Shown: positions 8,921 to 17,580, numbered from the stretch's first letter. The stretch is DNA of 64,000 nucleotides from CAVSCR01 sp963726575 (GCA_963726575.1 CAVSCR010000003.1:744001-808000), one strand, 5' to 3'. Notes: generated by a model not told the origin, from the letters alone. Numbers and translations: made by a program.

Positions 8921-10140
8921 GCGGTCCGACGCTCCAGAACCACCACCGTTGCGGCGTCGTCGGCCAAGAGGTGAGTGACGTCCTCCGGCACGACGATCAA
9001 CGCGTTCGCAGCCGCCAGCGCGGCGATCTGATGAGTGCCGCGACCGCCGAGCGCCGACACCACATAGCGGCCACCCTCGACCTCCAGCCGCGCCGGGATG
9101 TACTCGCGGCGCTGCGGCATCGACTGCAGATCGCCGATGAAGGAGGCTCGCACGGTGGGCCGGTCGAGCGGCTCCGCGCCGAGCATGCGACGGATCACCG
9201 GACGCACAAATGCCTCGAACCCGACGTAGGCCGCCACCGGACTCCCCGGCAGTGCGATCAGTGGCGTGGAATCCGGGCCGATCCTTCCGTGACCGAACCA
9301 GTTGCCTGGTGCGATCGCCACCTGGACGAAGTCCACGCCAGCGTTGCGGTCGAACGCGGCCCGCAGCACCTCACCGGGTCGGTCGCTCACCCCGCCGGTC
9401 AGGACCACGAGGTCGGCCCGCACGAGCTGGTCGTCGACCGCATCGATGAGCGCGCGGGCATCGTCAGCCACCATCCCGACACGGAACGCGGTGGCGCCCG
9501 CCTGGCTCGCGGCCGTGGCCAGCAGATAGCTGTCGACGTCCGGGTGGCGCCCCGGCATCTCGTTGGCTCCCGGCTCGATGAGCTCACTGCCGGTGGCGAT
9601 CACGACCACGCGCGGGCGCGGTCGCGCCGACACCCGGCCCAGGCCGAGCGCCGCGAGCAGGCCGATCTGCGTCGGTCCCAGCCGGGTACCAGCCGGCAGT
9701 ACGACACCGCCGGCCGCGACGTCGGCACCCGCCGGTCGGATGTTGGCACCGACCCGACCGGGCACGGAGATCGCTACGTCGACGATGCCGGCGTCGGTGT
9801 CCCCCATCGGCACCACCGAGTCGGCGCCGGCCGGCAGCGGGGCGCCGGACGTCACCCGGAGTGCTTGTCCTGGCGGAACGCTGTCGACACCGGCACTGGT
9901 GACGATGACGTCGCCACCGACCGCCATCCGCACCGGGTTGGTCGCCGAGGCTGCCGCCGTGTCCTGGGCGCGCACGGCGTATCCGTCCAGCGCCGCGGTG
10001 TCGACCCAGGGCAAGGAGCGCACCGGGGTCACGTCGTGCGCGATCGTGCATCCGTGTGCGTCGAGCAGCATCAGCTCCAGCGGGGACAGTGGCTCGATGC
10101 CCTCCAGCAGGGCGGCGCGGTGCTCCTCGACGTTCCTCAC
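8917..10140 (-). CDS. glp: Gephyrin-like molybdotransferase Glp (MoeA family)
   Basis: A 407-residue MoeA/gephyrin-fold protein: linker domain with A-A-L-D-G-Y-A-V-R near residue 50, the M-G-D-T-D region, the central MPT-binding domain with I-A-T-G-S-E-L near 195, and the C-terminal L-P-G-S-P-V-A-A-Y-V-G-F-E near 320. In Actinomycetota the paralogue beside galU and glpR is Glp, which binds FtsZ and the GlpR/SepX receptor and may also insert molybdenum. The usual G-G-V-S-x-G-x-x-[DE] loop reads G-G-V-S-D-R-P-G-E here and L-P-G-N-P reads L-P-G-S-P, so enzymatic competence is uncertain. GTG 10140 overlaps the galU stop (GTGA). Confidence 0.85.
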   Translation of the reverse strand: MRNVEEHRAALLEGIEPLSPLELMLLDAHGCTIAHDVTPVRSLPWVDTAALDGYAVRAQDTAAASATNPVRMAVGGDVIVTSAGVDSVPPGQALRVTSGAPLPAGADSVVPMGDTDAGIVDVAISVPGRVGANIRPAGADVAAGGVVLPAGTRLGPTQIGLLAALGLGRVSARPRPRVVVIATGSELIEPGANEMPGRHPDVDSYLLATAASQAGATAFRVGMVADDARALIDAVDDQLVRADLVVLTGGVSDRPGEVLRAAFDRNAGVDFVQVAIAPGNWFGHGRIGPDSTPLIALPGSPVAAYVGFEAFVRPVIRRMLGAEPLDRPTVRASFIGDLQSMPQRREYIPARLEVEGGRYVVSALGGRGTHQIAALAAANALIVVPEDVTHLLADDAATVVVLERRTA

Positions 10141-11037
10141 GCTCCGCGCTCCTTCACGAACTCGGTCAGCCACGCCAGCAGTTCGGGCCCGAGGTCGTCC
10201 CGCTCGCAGGCCAGACGCACGACGGCCTTGAGGTAGTCGGCCCGGTCGCCAGTGTCGTAACGGCGGCCGCGGAACACGAGCCCGTGGACGCCACCCCCTT
10301 GATCGGCGGGCATCGAGGCGAGCACGTGAAGGGCGTCGGTCAGCTGGATCTCTCCACCGCGCCCAGGCGCTGTGCGGCGGAGCACGTCGAACACCGCAGG
10401 TGACAAGACGTAGCGACCGATCACGGCGAGGTTGCTCGGTGCGTCGTCCAGCCGACGGCTTCTCCACGAGGTGGGAGATCCGGTACACGTCACCGTCGTC
10501 GGTCGGCTCGACGGCTGCGCTTCCGTACAGATGGATCTGCTCGCGCTCCACCTCCATCAGGGCGACCACGCTGCCCCCGTGCTGTGCCTGCACGTCGACC
10601 ATGCGGCTGAGCAGCGGGTCGCGGGAATCGATCAGGTCGTCACCCAGCAGCACGGCGAACGGTTCGTCGCCCACGTGCTCGGCCGCCATCAGCACGGCGT
10701 GACCCAGACCGCGCGGGTCGCCCTGTCGCACGTAGTGGATCGCGGCCAGGTCGTTGGACTCCAGAACCGCGGCGAGGCGCGCGTCGTCGCCCTTGGCGCG
10801 CAGGGTCTCTTCGAGCTCGACGTTGCGGTCGAAGTGGTCCTCCAGCGACTTCTTGTTGCGCCCGGTGACCATCAATACGTCGGTCAGCCCTGCCGCAACC
10901 GCCTCTTCCACCACGTACTGGATCGCCGGCTTGTCGACCACCGGCAACATCTCTTTCGGGGTCGCCTTGGTCGCCGGAAGGAACCTGGTGCCGAGCCCGG
11001 CCGCCGGGATCACGGCCTTGCGGGGTCGGGAGGTCAC
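10137..11037 (-). pseudogene. galU: UTP--glucose-1-phosphate uridylyltransferase, one-base frameshift
   Basis: GalU makes UDP-glucose for cell-wall and glycolipid synthesis and is normally indispensable in this locus. From GTG 11037 the frame reads a full nucleotidyltransferase N-terminus: A-V-I-P-A-A-G-L-G-T-R-F-L-P near residue 7, K-E-M-L-P-V-V-D-K-P, then through H-L-V-E-K-P-S-A-G. Near 10450 the frame changes and the C-terminal part (A-P-S-N-L-A-V-I-G-R-Y-V-L through G-R-R-Y-D-T-G-D) continues in the next frame to the stop at 10137. The span is 3n+1 nt, so a single extra base explains everything. Uncorrected, the frame runs straight on into glp. A sequencing error is as likely as real inactivation. 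Confidence 0.85.
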
Positions 11038-11093
11038 GATGCGTTGCCTCTCAGCGATGCCGGTGGAGCGTCGATTCACCTGCTGAGGCGACC

Positions 11094-13088
11094 CTAGCGG
11101 GACGGACGCGGCAGACTCGTCCTCGCAGCGCCGGACTCCGCCAGCGCCCAGCCGTTACGTCCCGCGCGCTTGGCGCGGTACAACGCCTCGTCGGCGGCGC
11201 GCAACAGGGCTTCGCCGGTCGTGCCGTCCTCGGGGAAGGATGCGCCGCCGATCGAGATCGTGATCGGCAGCTCGGCCCCACCTCCGTCGCGGAACGGTGA
11301 TGCCCTCACCACCTCGCACACCCGTCGTGCCATCGCGGCGACCCCGTTGCGATCGGTCTCAGGCAGGATCAGAACGAACTCCTCACCGCCATAACGGGCG
11401 AACACGTCGACCTCTCGTACTTGACCGCTGACGCGGCGCGACAGCTCACGCAGCACGTCGTCACCGCGTGCGTGGCCGTGCATGTCGTTGACCTCTTTGA
11501 AGTGGTCGAGGTCGAGCATCAACAGACCGAGCGGACGGCGGAATCGAACGGCACGCTCGATCTCGGAGTTCAAGGTGGTGGACATCGATCGGAAGTTCGC
11601 CAGGCCGGTGAGCGGGTCGGTCACCGACATCCGCTTCGCCTCGCCGTGCAGCAGCACGTTCTCGACCGCGATCGCCGCCTGCCCGGCCAACGTGGCCAGC
11701 GCCGCTTCGTCGTCGGCGGTGAAGCCGACGTCGCCCTGCGCGAAGACAGCGAGGACGCCGAGCACGTTCGGCGCCCGCTCCAAGGGGACTGCCAGCACCT
11801 GGGCGTCCAACGGCTCGCCCGGAGCCGGCCGCAGTGGCTCCTCCCCGATCCGACCGCGTACCGCACTGCCCGACTTCGCGACCCGGCCGAGCACGCCGAC
11901 GCCGAGCGGCAGCGAGGGGATCGCCCGCAGCCGCTGGGCGGCCATCCCCTGTTCGGCGAATCCCACGAGCGGACCGCCGTCCACCGACAACATGACGACG
12001 CCGGCGCCTGCCGCGACGCTCGTGCGCGCTGTCTGCAGTACCACGGGCAACAGTGAGTCCAGGTCATGCGTGGCCGACAGTGCCTCACCGAGCCGGTGCA
12101 GGTTCGAGCGCATCTCGTCCCGGCTCGACTCCAACGCCGAGATGTAGCTGCGCAGCTCGCCGGTCATGTGGTTGAACGCGGCAGCAAGCCGACCGGCCTC
12201 GTCGTTCTTGCGCACGGCGATCGTGCGTCCGAGGTGGCCGGCGGCCACCGACTCGACGGCATCGGTCAGGTCTTCGAGGTCTCGGGTGAGGTCGCGGGCC
12301 AGCCAACGCCCGAGCAGAACGGCGATCAGGACGGCGAGGCTCACGACCAGTACGACAGTGCGCAACAACGAGGTGCCGTTGGACACCGGCGCGACCACCA
12401 CGACGTCGTACGGCTGTCCGCCCGCACCAGCCTTCTGGACTGCGGCCACGTATCCGTCGGCCGAGACGACGTCGACCTCGCCTTGCGCCTGTGCGACGAG
12501 CTGAGGGGCCATCCGCTGACCGACCGAGGCGTCGGCGGTCGGGGAGACGAGGACGCCATCGCGGACCAGGGCGACCTCGCCCTCCACGGCGAGCTCGCTT
12601 GCCGTGCTTGCCGGCCAGGGACCGCCCACACTCGCGGCGACCCACACCCGGTCGAGTGCCCCGTTGCCCCGCGAAACCGGAACCGACGACGCCAACACCG
12701 GGCCGCTCGCGTCACCGGCGCTGCAGTCACGAAGGGAGGCCACGGTGACGCCGCCCGGCAGGGTCCCGGCCTTGGCGATGACCCGACCGGTGTCCCCGTC
12801 GACCATGGCGGCGAAGCTGACGGTCGGGGACCCGTCCACGGCTTCGTGAACGGCGACCTTGGGCGGAACCGAGCCGCTGCTCTCCGCGATGGCGTGGGCC
12901 GTGACACCGGTCACCTGGCAGAGCCCGAGGATCCGGTAGGCGATCGCCTGGCGGCTCGACGCGACGTTGTACTCCAGGCGATTGAGGTCCGCGCGCGGCA
13001 CAGCGACGCTGACGAGAACGCCTGCGGCAGCCAGCGGGACGAACACGAGGATGCCCAAGATCAGCGCAAGCCGCTTGCGCATGGTCAC
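11094..13088 (-). CDS. Membrane diguanylate cyclase (sensor-HAMP-GAF-GGDEF)
   Basis: A 664-residue signalling protein that should make cyclic di-GMP from GTP. Order: membrane helix (about 7-29), an extracytoplasmic sensing domain (30-230), second membrane helix (about 237-256), HAMP (about 257-310), short coiled coil, GAF domain (about 335-480) and GGDEF domain (about 490-650). The active site reads A-R-Y-G-G-E-E-F near residues 564-571, intact. R-E-V-D five residues before it matches the RxxD product-inhibition site. GTG 13088 has GAGGAGG upstream at good spacing; ATG 13082 is possible. It is divergent from the 5-formyl-THF cyclo-ligase gene and 56 nt upstream of galU on the same strand. Confidence 0.92.
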   Translation of the reverse strand: MTMRKRLALILGILVFVPLAAAGVLVSVAVPRADLNRLEYNVASSRQAIAYRILGLCQVTGVTAHAIAESSGSVPPKVAVHEAVDGSPTVSFAAMVDGDTGRVIAKAGTLPGGVTVASLRDCSAGDASGPVLASSVPVSRGNGALDRVWVAASVGGPWPASTASELAVEGEVALVRDGVLVSPTADASVGQRMAPQLVAQAQGEVDVVSADGYVAAVQKAGAGGQPYDVVVVAPVSNGTSLLRTVVLVVSLAVLIAVLLGRWLARDLTRDLEDLTDAVESVAAGHLGRTIAVRKNDEAGRLAAAFNHMTGELRSYISALESSRDEMRSNLHRLGEALSATHDLDSLLPVVLQTARTSVAAGAGVVMLSVDGGPLVGFAEQGMAAQRLRAIPSLPLGVGVLGRVAKSGSAVRGRIGEEPLRPAPGEPLDAQVLAVPLERAPNVLGVLAVFAQGDVGFTADDEAALATLAGQAAIAVENVLLHGEAKRMSVTDPLTGLANFRSMSTTLNSEIERAVRFRRPLGLLMLDLDHFKEVNDMHGHARGDDVLRELSRRVSGQVREVDVFARYGGEEFVLILPETDRNGVAAMARRVCEVVRASPFRDGGGAELPITISIGGASFPEDGTTGEALLRAADEALYRAKRAGRNGWALAESGAARTSLPRPSR

Positions 13089-13229
13089 GCCAGCCGCCTC
13101 CTCGTTTCGGGCGCGCTGGACCGGCGCCTGCGGTGGAGGTCGGCCGATCGGGTGACGACCTTGAGCCGGTTCCGTCGAATGGCGGGACCGGCCGGCGGCG
13201 GGTGTCTCGGGTCAGTTGAGAATGGAGCC

Positions 13230-13787
13230 GTGTCCCCCGCAGATCGCAAGCGCGCCCTGCGCGAGTTCGGCCGCAGCCAGCGCCGCTCCCGCGTTGCCAC
13301 CGCCGCGTCAGGGCAAGGGCTGGCGGACGCCGCCCAAGCGGTCGCGGAGGTTCGACGAGCCTCCAGTGTTGCCGCATACGTAGGAGTCGGCGACGAGCCA
13401 GACACCGGTCCGTTGCTGGAACGGCTGCGCGCGTCCGGCGTGACGGTGCTGCTGCCGGTGGTCCTGCCCGGTCTGGACCTCGACTGGGCAAGGTACGACG
13501 GGCCGGACGATCTCGCACCGGGACCGCGAGGTCTGCTGGAGCCGGTCGGCGAACGCCTCGGACGGGAGGCGATCGGCACGGTCGACGTCGTCCTCACGCC
13601 GGCACTCGCGGTGGACTCCGCGGGGCGGCGGCTTGGCCAAGGCGGCGGTTGCTACGACCGCGCACTGGCGCGCGTTCCGACCGCAACGCCGGTCTTCGCA
13701 GTGGTGTTCGCCGAAGAGGTGGTGCCCGGACCGCTGCCGGAGGAACCGCACGACCGGCGCGTCGACGGCGTCGTCACCGCCCCCTAG
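13230..13787 (+). CDS. 5-formyltetrahydrofolate cyclo-ligase
   Basis: A 185-residue cytosolic enzyme that converts 5-formyl-THF to 5,10-methenyl-THF with ATP. N-terminal basic segment K-R-A-L-R-E-F-G-R-S-Q-R-R-S-R fits the nucleotide-binding start of the family; the diagnostic C-terminal block D-V-V-L-T-P-A-L-A-V-D-S-A-G-R-R-L-G-Q-G-G-G-C-Y-D-R lies near residues 118-143. GTG 13230 was chosen because GGAG lies just upstream and the family begins there. Its position near galU, glp and fmdB is usual in Actinomycetota. A pair of hairpin repeats follows the stop and separates it from the convergent acylase gene. Confidence 0.9.
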   Translation: MSPADRKRALREFGRSQRRSRVATAASGQGLADAAQAVAEVRRASSVAAYVGVGDEPDTGPLLERLRASGVTVLLPVVLPGLDLDWARYDGPDDLAPGPRGLLEPVGERLGREAIGTVDVVLTPALAVDSAGRRLGQGGGCYDRALARVPTATPVFAVVFAEEVVPGPLPEEPHDRRVDGVVTAP

Positions 13788-13853
13788 CCGCCCGTAGCGC
13801 CGCGCGGGACCCTCAACCAGCACGGCTCGTCGACGTATGACCCCCGGAAACCT

Positions 13854-13915
13854 CCCGTTCTTACAGAAGCAATGCGGCGTTGCTCCCGTTCTTGCGGAAG
13901 CAATGCCGCATTGCT
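13854..13915. repeat. Two tandem 31-nt hairpin repeats (REP-like)
   Basis: Two adjacent 31-nt units (13854-13884 and 13885-13915) share 27 of 31 bases and both start CCCGTTCTT. Each contains a small inverted repeat: AGCAATG, 3-nt loop, then CGTTGCT in unit 1 or CATTGCT in unit 2. They sit between two convergent genes and could act as a two-way terminator, but the same 14-nt core (TCTTGCGGAAGCAA) recurs inverted at 17431-17444, upstream of divergent genes, which points to a dispersed REP-like family. Confidence 0.65.
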
Positions 13916-13922
13916 CCTGAGC

Positions 13923-16535
13923 TCAGTCAGGGGGGTCGAGGGTCAGGATCTGGTCGGCTGCAGCAGTGACGGCCTGGGGGGTGAACGCCCACGGAAGGGT
14001 CTGCCCGGTCACCCACAGGCGGGTCTGGTCCCAGTAGTGCCGGTCGAAGACGTGCCCGCTCTGTCCGGTGAGATTGACCCAGCGTGAGCCGTTCAGGTGG
14101 CGCAGGTCGACGACCATGCGCATCGAGGGCATCTGGTCGACCTGGAACCCCGCGTACGCGGTCCAGCTGGTGGCGTTCACCTCGGCTTCGCCGCCGGCAG
14201 TCTCGACCGGACCCCGGTTGAAGAGCTTCTCCAGTGGCGCGATCCCGCTGTCACCGAACGTCGGACTGCGCAGCTCCAGGGTGTGCAACCGGCCCCACGA
14301 CCATCCCGCCGGATCGCTGCCCTGCTCGTCGGCCAGAGCCGAAGCACCGTCGGTGATCGCCTGCGCCAAGATGTCGTCGCGCGTCTCGACCACTCCTTTC
14401 AGCTGGTTCGCGTCGTTCCTCGTGACGTCCCACCAGCGGTTGTCCGGGTGCCGCAACAACCACGTCATCACCGTCATCCAGCGATCACCACCGGCTGGTC
14501 GCGCGTCGCCGGTGAGCTCATCGAAGGTGTCGGCGAGCAAAGCGCGCCAGACCTCGTTGTAGAAGGCGGCCGGCACCGACATGGCACCCGTGGCCGGTTG
14601 GGTGTAGTCCCAGGTCGAGAGCCGCGCACAGCCGGCGCTAGCCGCCTGGCCGCTCGAGCTGTCCAGGACCTGACACACGTGCAGGAGATAGGGCACCAGG
14701 GTTGGCGCCATCGGGTTGCGGTCGTCGAACTGCAGCTGCTGCATCGACGCTGGCGTCATCGGCGCAGACGAGCGCAAGACGTCGGCGATGCGCTGGCTGC
14801 GGTAGCCATAGTCCCAGTCCTTCGTGAGCAGGTGCGGGTAGCTGGGACCGATGACGGCGTTGTTCGCCGTCACCAGGTAGTCACTGGGCGGGTCGTACAC
14901 CCATGGCAGGGAGATGAACCGGAGGTAGCCGGTCCAGCGGTAGCTGGAGTCCCAGCCGGGTACCGGCCAGGTCCCGTCTCCCCGGCTGCGCACGGGGATC
15001 TTGCCCGGCGCCTGGTACCCGATGTTGCCCCTGACGTCGGCGTACAACAGGTTCTGGCTGGGCACCTGGAAGCTCCGGGCGGCCGAACGGAACTGCTGCC
15101 AGTTGGCGGCCCGGTCGATCCGCAGGATCGCGTCACCGGTGGTTCCCGGTTGCAAGGCGGTCCACATCAACGAGACGGCATAGCCGTTCCCGCGTGGCGG
15201 CGCGACCGCCGGCACAGGTGCCACCTTGCCCACGGCGCGTTCGCTGTCACCGACGTCGGAGATCAACGGTCCGTCGTCGGTCGAGCGAACGGTGAAGGTG
15301 ACCGGCGGACCCCCGGCCACCTTGATCGTCTCCTGACGGGTGACCAGCGGGACCTGCTTCCCGTCTTGCAGGTACGTGTCGCCGTGGACCTGCTCCAGAT
15401 AGAGGTCCGAGACGTCCGGTCCGAGGTTGGTGAACCCCCAGGCGATCTGTGCGTTGTGACCGATGATCACCCCGGGGACGCCAGAGAACGTGAACCCGCT
15501 GACGTCGTACGGACAAGCGGCCGTGGTTGCTGCCGACAGAGGGCTCGTGCAGTGCAGACCCATCTGGTACCAGATGCCAGGAAGCGACGGACCCAGGTGC
15601 GGGTCGTTGGCAAGGAGCGCACCGCCCGTGGCAGAACGTGACCCCGTGACGGCCCACGAGTTCGAACCGACGCCCGGGCTGTAGGCACCGAGCCAACGAT
15701 CGAGGCCCTGCATGCCGCGCGCCGCGGAACGCAGTGGCGCTGACTCGACGGCGGCCACTGCGGCGGCGGATCTGCTCGCCTGTGCTCGGTGGTTCCACGC
15801 GGCGTCCGCGACGATCGGTTGGTGCGTGCCGTACGGGTAGGGCGGGTACAGCTGAAGCGCCCGCGCCTTGCCGACTTGGCCGGCCGCCAGTGACCGATAG
15901 ACCTCGTCCTCCATGTTCGTCCGCAGGTCCCACGCCATCGCCTTCAGCCACGACAGCGAGTCGACCGGCGTCCACGGTTCGACGTGGTAGCCGGGGTCGG
16001 TCAGCTTCAGGAGGGCGTACTCGAGACTCACCGCAGCACCGGAGTGTCCCGACAAGTAGGAGTTGACGCCGTCGCTGTAGGCCTGCAGCGTGGCCCGGGT
16101 GTCGGGTGACATCAAGGCGAGCTCTTGTTGCGCGACGCGGTACCACCCCAGCGTTCGCACGAACTTGTCGGTGTCGAGCTGGCTGGAGCCGAACATCTCG
16201 GACAACCGGCCGGCCGTGATGTGCCGGCGGACGTCCATCTCCCAGAACCGGTCCTGCGCGTGCACGTAACCCTGCGCGAAGAAGAGGTCGTGGGGATCGC
16301 TGGCATACACGTCAGTGATCCCGTAGGCATCACGAACGACCCGCACCGACGCATCGAGCCCAGCGACTGTCAGCGTGCCACCGGTCTGGGGGAACGAGCG
16401 TCGAACGACCCAGATCGAGCCGGTCGTGGCCACGACGAGGACCGCTGCCGCGAAGGCCGCCACGACAACCAGCACGCGGCGCAGCCAGCGTCGGCGTCGA
16501 CGTGGCGCGGACTTCGGCACCGGCTGATCGGTCAC
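13923..16535 (-). CDS. Penicillin acylase family protein (Ntn-hydrolase)
   Basis: An 870-residue hydrolase of amide bonds, of the family that includes penicillin G acylase and acyl-homoserine-lactone acylases. Residues 1-15 are basic, and a membrane helix at about 20-46 anchors it with the bulk outside. The self-processing site is G290-S291-N292-S293-W294: Ser291 would become the N-terminal nucleophile of the beta chain after cleavage. S-A-T-G-G-A-L-L-A-N-D-P-H-L-G follows, as in the family. The alpha part has Y-V-H-A-Q-D-R-F-W-E-M-D near residue 90. Substrate is unknown. GTG 16535 overlaps the crcB stop by 4 nt (GTGA), so the three genes form one unit. Confidence 0.9.
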   Translation of the reverse strand: MTDQPVPKSAPRRRRRWLRRVLVVVAAFAAAVLVVATTGSIWVVRRSFPQTGGTLTVAGLDASVRVVRDAYGITDVYASDPHDLFFAQGYVHAQDRFWEMDVRRHITAGRLSEMFGSSQLDTDKFVRTLGWYRVAQQELALMSPDTRATLQAYSDGVNSYLSGHSGAAVSLEYALLKLTDPGYHVEPWTPVDSLSWLKAMAWDLRTNMEDEVYRSLAAGQVGKARALQLYPPYPYGTHQPIVADAAWNHRAQASRSAAAVAAVESAPLRSAARGMQGLDRWLGAYSPGVGSNSWAVTGSRSATGGALLANDPHLGPSLPGIWYQMGLHCTSPLSAATTAACPYDVSGFTFSGVPGVIIGHNAQIAWGFTNLGPDVSDLYLEQVHGDTYLQDGKQVPLVTRQETIKVAGGPPVTFTVRSTDDGPLISDVGDSERAVGKVAPVPAVAPPRGNGYAVSLMWTALQPGTTGDAILRIDRAANWQQFRSAARSFQVPSQNLLYADVRGNIGYQAPGKIPVRSRGDGTWPVPGWDSSYRWTGYLRFISLPWVYDPPSDYLVTANNAVIGPSYPHLLTKDWDYGYRSQRIADVLRSSAPMTPASMQQLQFDDRNPMAPTLVPYLLHVCQVLDSSSGQAASAGCARLSTWDYTQPATGAMSVPAAFYNEVWRALLADTFDELTGDARPAGGDRWMTVMTWLLRHPDNRWWDVTRNDANQLKGVVETRDDILAQAITDGASALADEQGSDPAGWSWGRLHTLELRSPTFGDSGIAPLEKLFNRGPVETAGGEAEVNATSWTAYAGFQVDQMPSMRMVVDLRHLNGSRWVNLTGQSGHVFDRHYWDQTRLWVTGQTLPWAFTPQAVTAAADQILTLDPPD

Positions 16536-16918
16536 GACCCGACGCTAGTAGCCGCCCACCAGGTGAGGCCCGCCACTACGACACATCCGCCGACCGACGC
16601 CATGACGTAGAAGACCGCGAACGCTCCGGCTCCCTCGTCCACGAGGCTGTCGGACTCCCACGCGAACGTACTGAAGGTCGTGAAGCCGCCGGCGAACCCT
16701 GCGCCGAGCAGCGCCACCCACAGCGGACCCATCGCGTCAAGCTGGGCCGCGCCGAGTACCCAGCCGAGCAGTGCGCTGCCCATCAGGTTCACCGCGAGCG
16801 TGCCCCAGGGGAACCCCAGCGGGCGCGCCGACGCGACGAAGTCGTGTACCAGCCGGTTGACCAGGTACCTCGCTGGGGCACCGACAGCTGCACCGACCGC
16901 AACGAGCAGCCAGGTCAT
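16532..16918 (-). CDS. crcB: Fluoride exporter CrcB/Fluc, second copy
   Basis: A 128-residue, four-helix membrane protein of the Fluc fluoride channel family. The family motif appears as G-F-A-G-G-F-T-T-F-S-T-F-A-W-E near residues 70-84, and the N-terminal part has G-A-x-x-R-Y and F-P-W-G-T-L-A-V-N-L-x-G-S. ATG 16918 shares its first base with the stop of the upstream crcB (TGATG), and its own stop overlaps the acylase start. Adjacent crcB pairs commonly give heterodimeric channels with opposite membrane orientations; that is known for the family and inferred here. Confidence 0.92.
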   Translation of the reverse strand: MTWLLVAVGAAVGAPARYLVNRLVHDFVASARPLGFPWGTLAVNLMGSALLGWVLGAAQLDAMGPLWVALLGAGFAGGFTTFSTFAWESDSLVDEGAGAFAVFYVMASVGGCVVVAGLTWWAATSVGS

Positions 16919-17397
16919 CAGGCCTCCTCGTCGGGCACCGGAAGAACCGAAGGTTGGTCGCGACGGCCGCTGGCACGACGTGTGACGCGGGCGGCTACGC
17001 GCACTGCGGCAAGGCCCAGTACCACGGTGCAGATGAGATACGTGATCGCTGTCACGCGCGCGTCGACGTCGTTCAACCGCACCGCGTCGACAGCGAAGGC
17101 GGAGAACGTGGTGAACCCACCGAGCACCCCGGTGGCCCAGAAGGGACGTTGGAGGGGGTGGGCGTCGCGGCGTTCGACGGTCAGTACCGACACCACGCCG
17201 ATCGCGAAGGCACCGCCCACGTTGACGGTGAACGTGGCCCACGGGAAGCCCGGCGGATGGAAGGGCACGAGGTCGGCCACGCCCGCCCTGGCCAACGCGC
17301 CGAGCAGCCCGCCCACCGAGATCGTGGCCACGATCGCGAACGACAGCGGATGTGGGTGGGCGTGAACCGGTCTGATCGCACGACCCGGGCTGGCCAC
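16918..17397 (-). CDS. crcB: Fluoride exporter CrcB/Fluc, first copy
   Basis: A 159-residue Fluc-family membrane protein with four helices. It carries G-G-L-L-G-A-L-A-R-A near residue 30, F-P-W-A-T-F-T-V-N-V-G-G-A near 52, and the hallmark G-G-F-T-T-F-S-A-F-A near 93. The C-terminal tail is basic then acidic and longer than in the second copy, as often seen when the two subunits have specialised. GTG 17397 is the start used; the N-terminal H-A-H-P-H-P stretch is probably cytoplasmic. No fluoride riboswitch could be recognised upstream. It is first in the crcB-crcB-acylase unit. Confidence 0.9.
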   Translation of the reverse strand: MASPGRAIRPVHAHPHPLSFAIVATISVGGLLGALARAGVADLVPFHPPGFPWATFTVNVGGAFAIGVVSVLTVERRDAHPLQRPFWATGVLGGFTTFSAFAVDAVRLNDVDARVTAITYLICTVVLGLAAVRVAARVTRRASGRRDQPSVLPVPDEEA

Positions 17398-17413
17398 GGC
17401 GCCAACCTACGAC

Positions 17414-17440
17414 GCGGAAGCAACGAACCGTTGCTTCCGC
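17414..17440. repeat. Perfect 12-bp inverted repeat related to the 13.9-kb repeats
   Basis: GCGGAAGCAACG (17414-17425), a 3-nt loop AAC, and the exact reverse complement (17429-17440). With the following AAGA, TTGCTTCCGCAAGA (17431-17444) is the reverse complement of a 14-nt core in the repeat at 13892-13905. It lies in the divergent region between crcB and the nitroreductase gene, so it is not placed as a terminator for either. Confidence 0.7.
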
Positions 17441-17547
17441 AAGAGTGAAGGAAATCACTCGTTGTCCCGCGGGAATGAAGGTTTCGAGGGGGTCATCGCC
17501 GCCACCGACCCGGATCAGGCTCCGGGAATCTCCGGCCCCCAACGGTT

Positions 17548-17561
17548 GTTGACACTTCAAC
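17548..17561. promoter_or_regulatory. Palindrome upstream of nitroreductase, possible operator
   Basis: GTTGA-CACT-TCAAC forms a 5-bp inverted repeat with 4-nt centre, ending 19 nt before the start codon and just before the GGGAGG ribosome-binding site. TTGACA within it resembles a -35 box but no -10 fits downstream, so an operator, for example of a redox-type MarR regulator, is a better guess. Inference only. Confidence 0.35.
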
Positions 17562-17580
17562 TACCTTCTTGGGAGGCTTG

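Noticed and set aside
8917..11079. One 720-codon frame apparently fusing a nucleotidyltransferase with a MoeA-like protein
   Set aside because: The middle part (about residues 210-320) is Arg-rich noise, while the true GalU C-terminus is in another frame. It is a frameshifted galU running into glp, not a fusion protein.
12066..13229. Long plus-strand frame ahead of the 5-formyl-THF cyclo-ligase gene
   Set aside because: It lies opposite the GGDEF gene and has shadow composition (Arg, Gly, His-rich); the real gene starts at GTG 13230 with its own ribosome-binding site.
16919..17560. Minus-strand frame extending the second crcB far upstream
   Set aside because: It covers the first crcB in a different frame and shows no family similarity; the second crcB starts at ATG 16918.
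17398..17580. Fluoride riboswitch near crcB
   Set aside because: The gap is AT-poor and carries only a simple hairpin repeat; none of the conserved crcB-motif pseudoknot elements could be placed in the orientation of the crcB genes.
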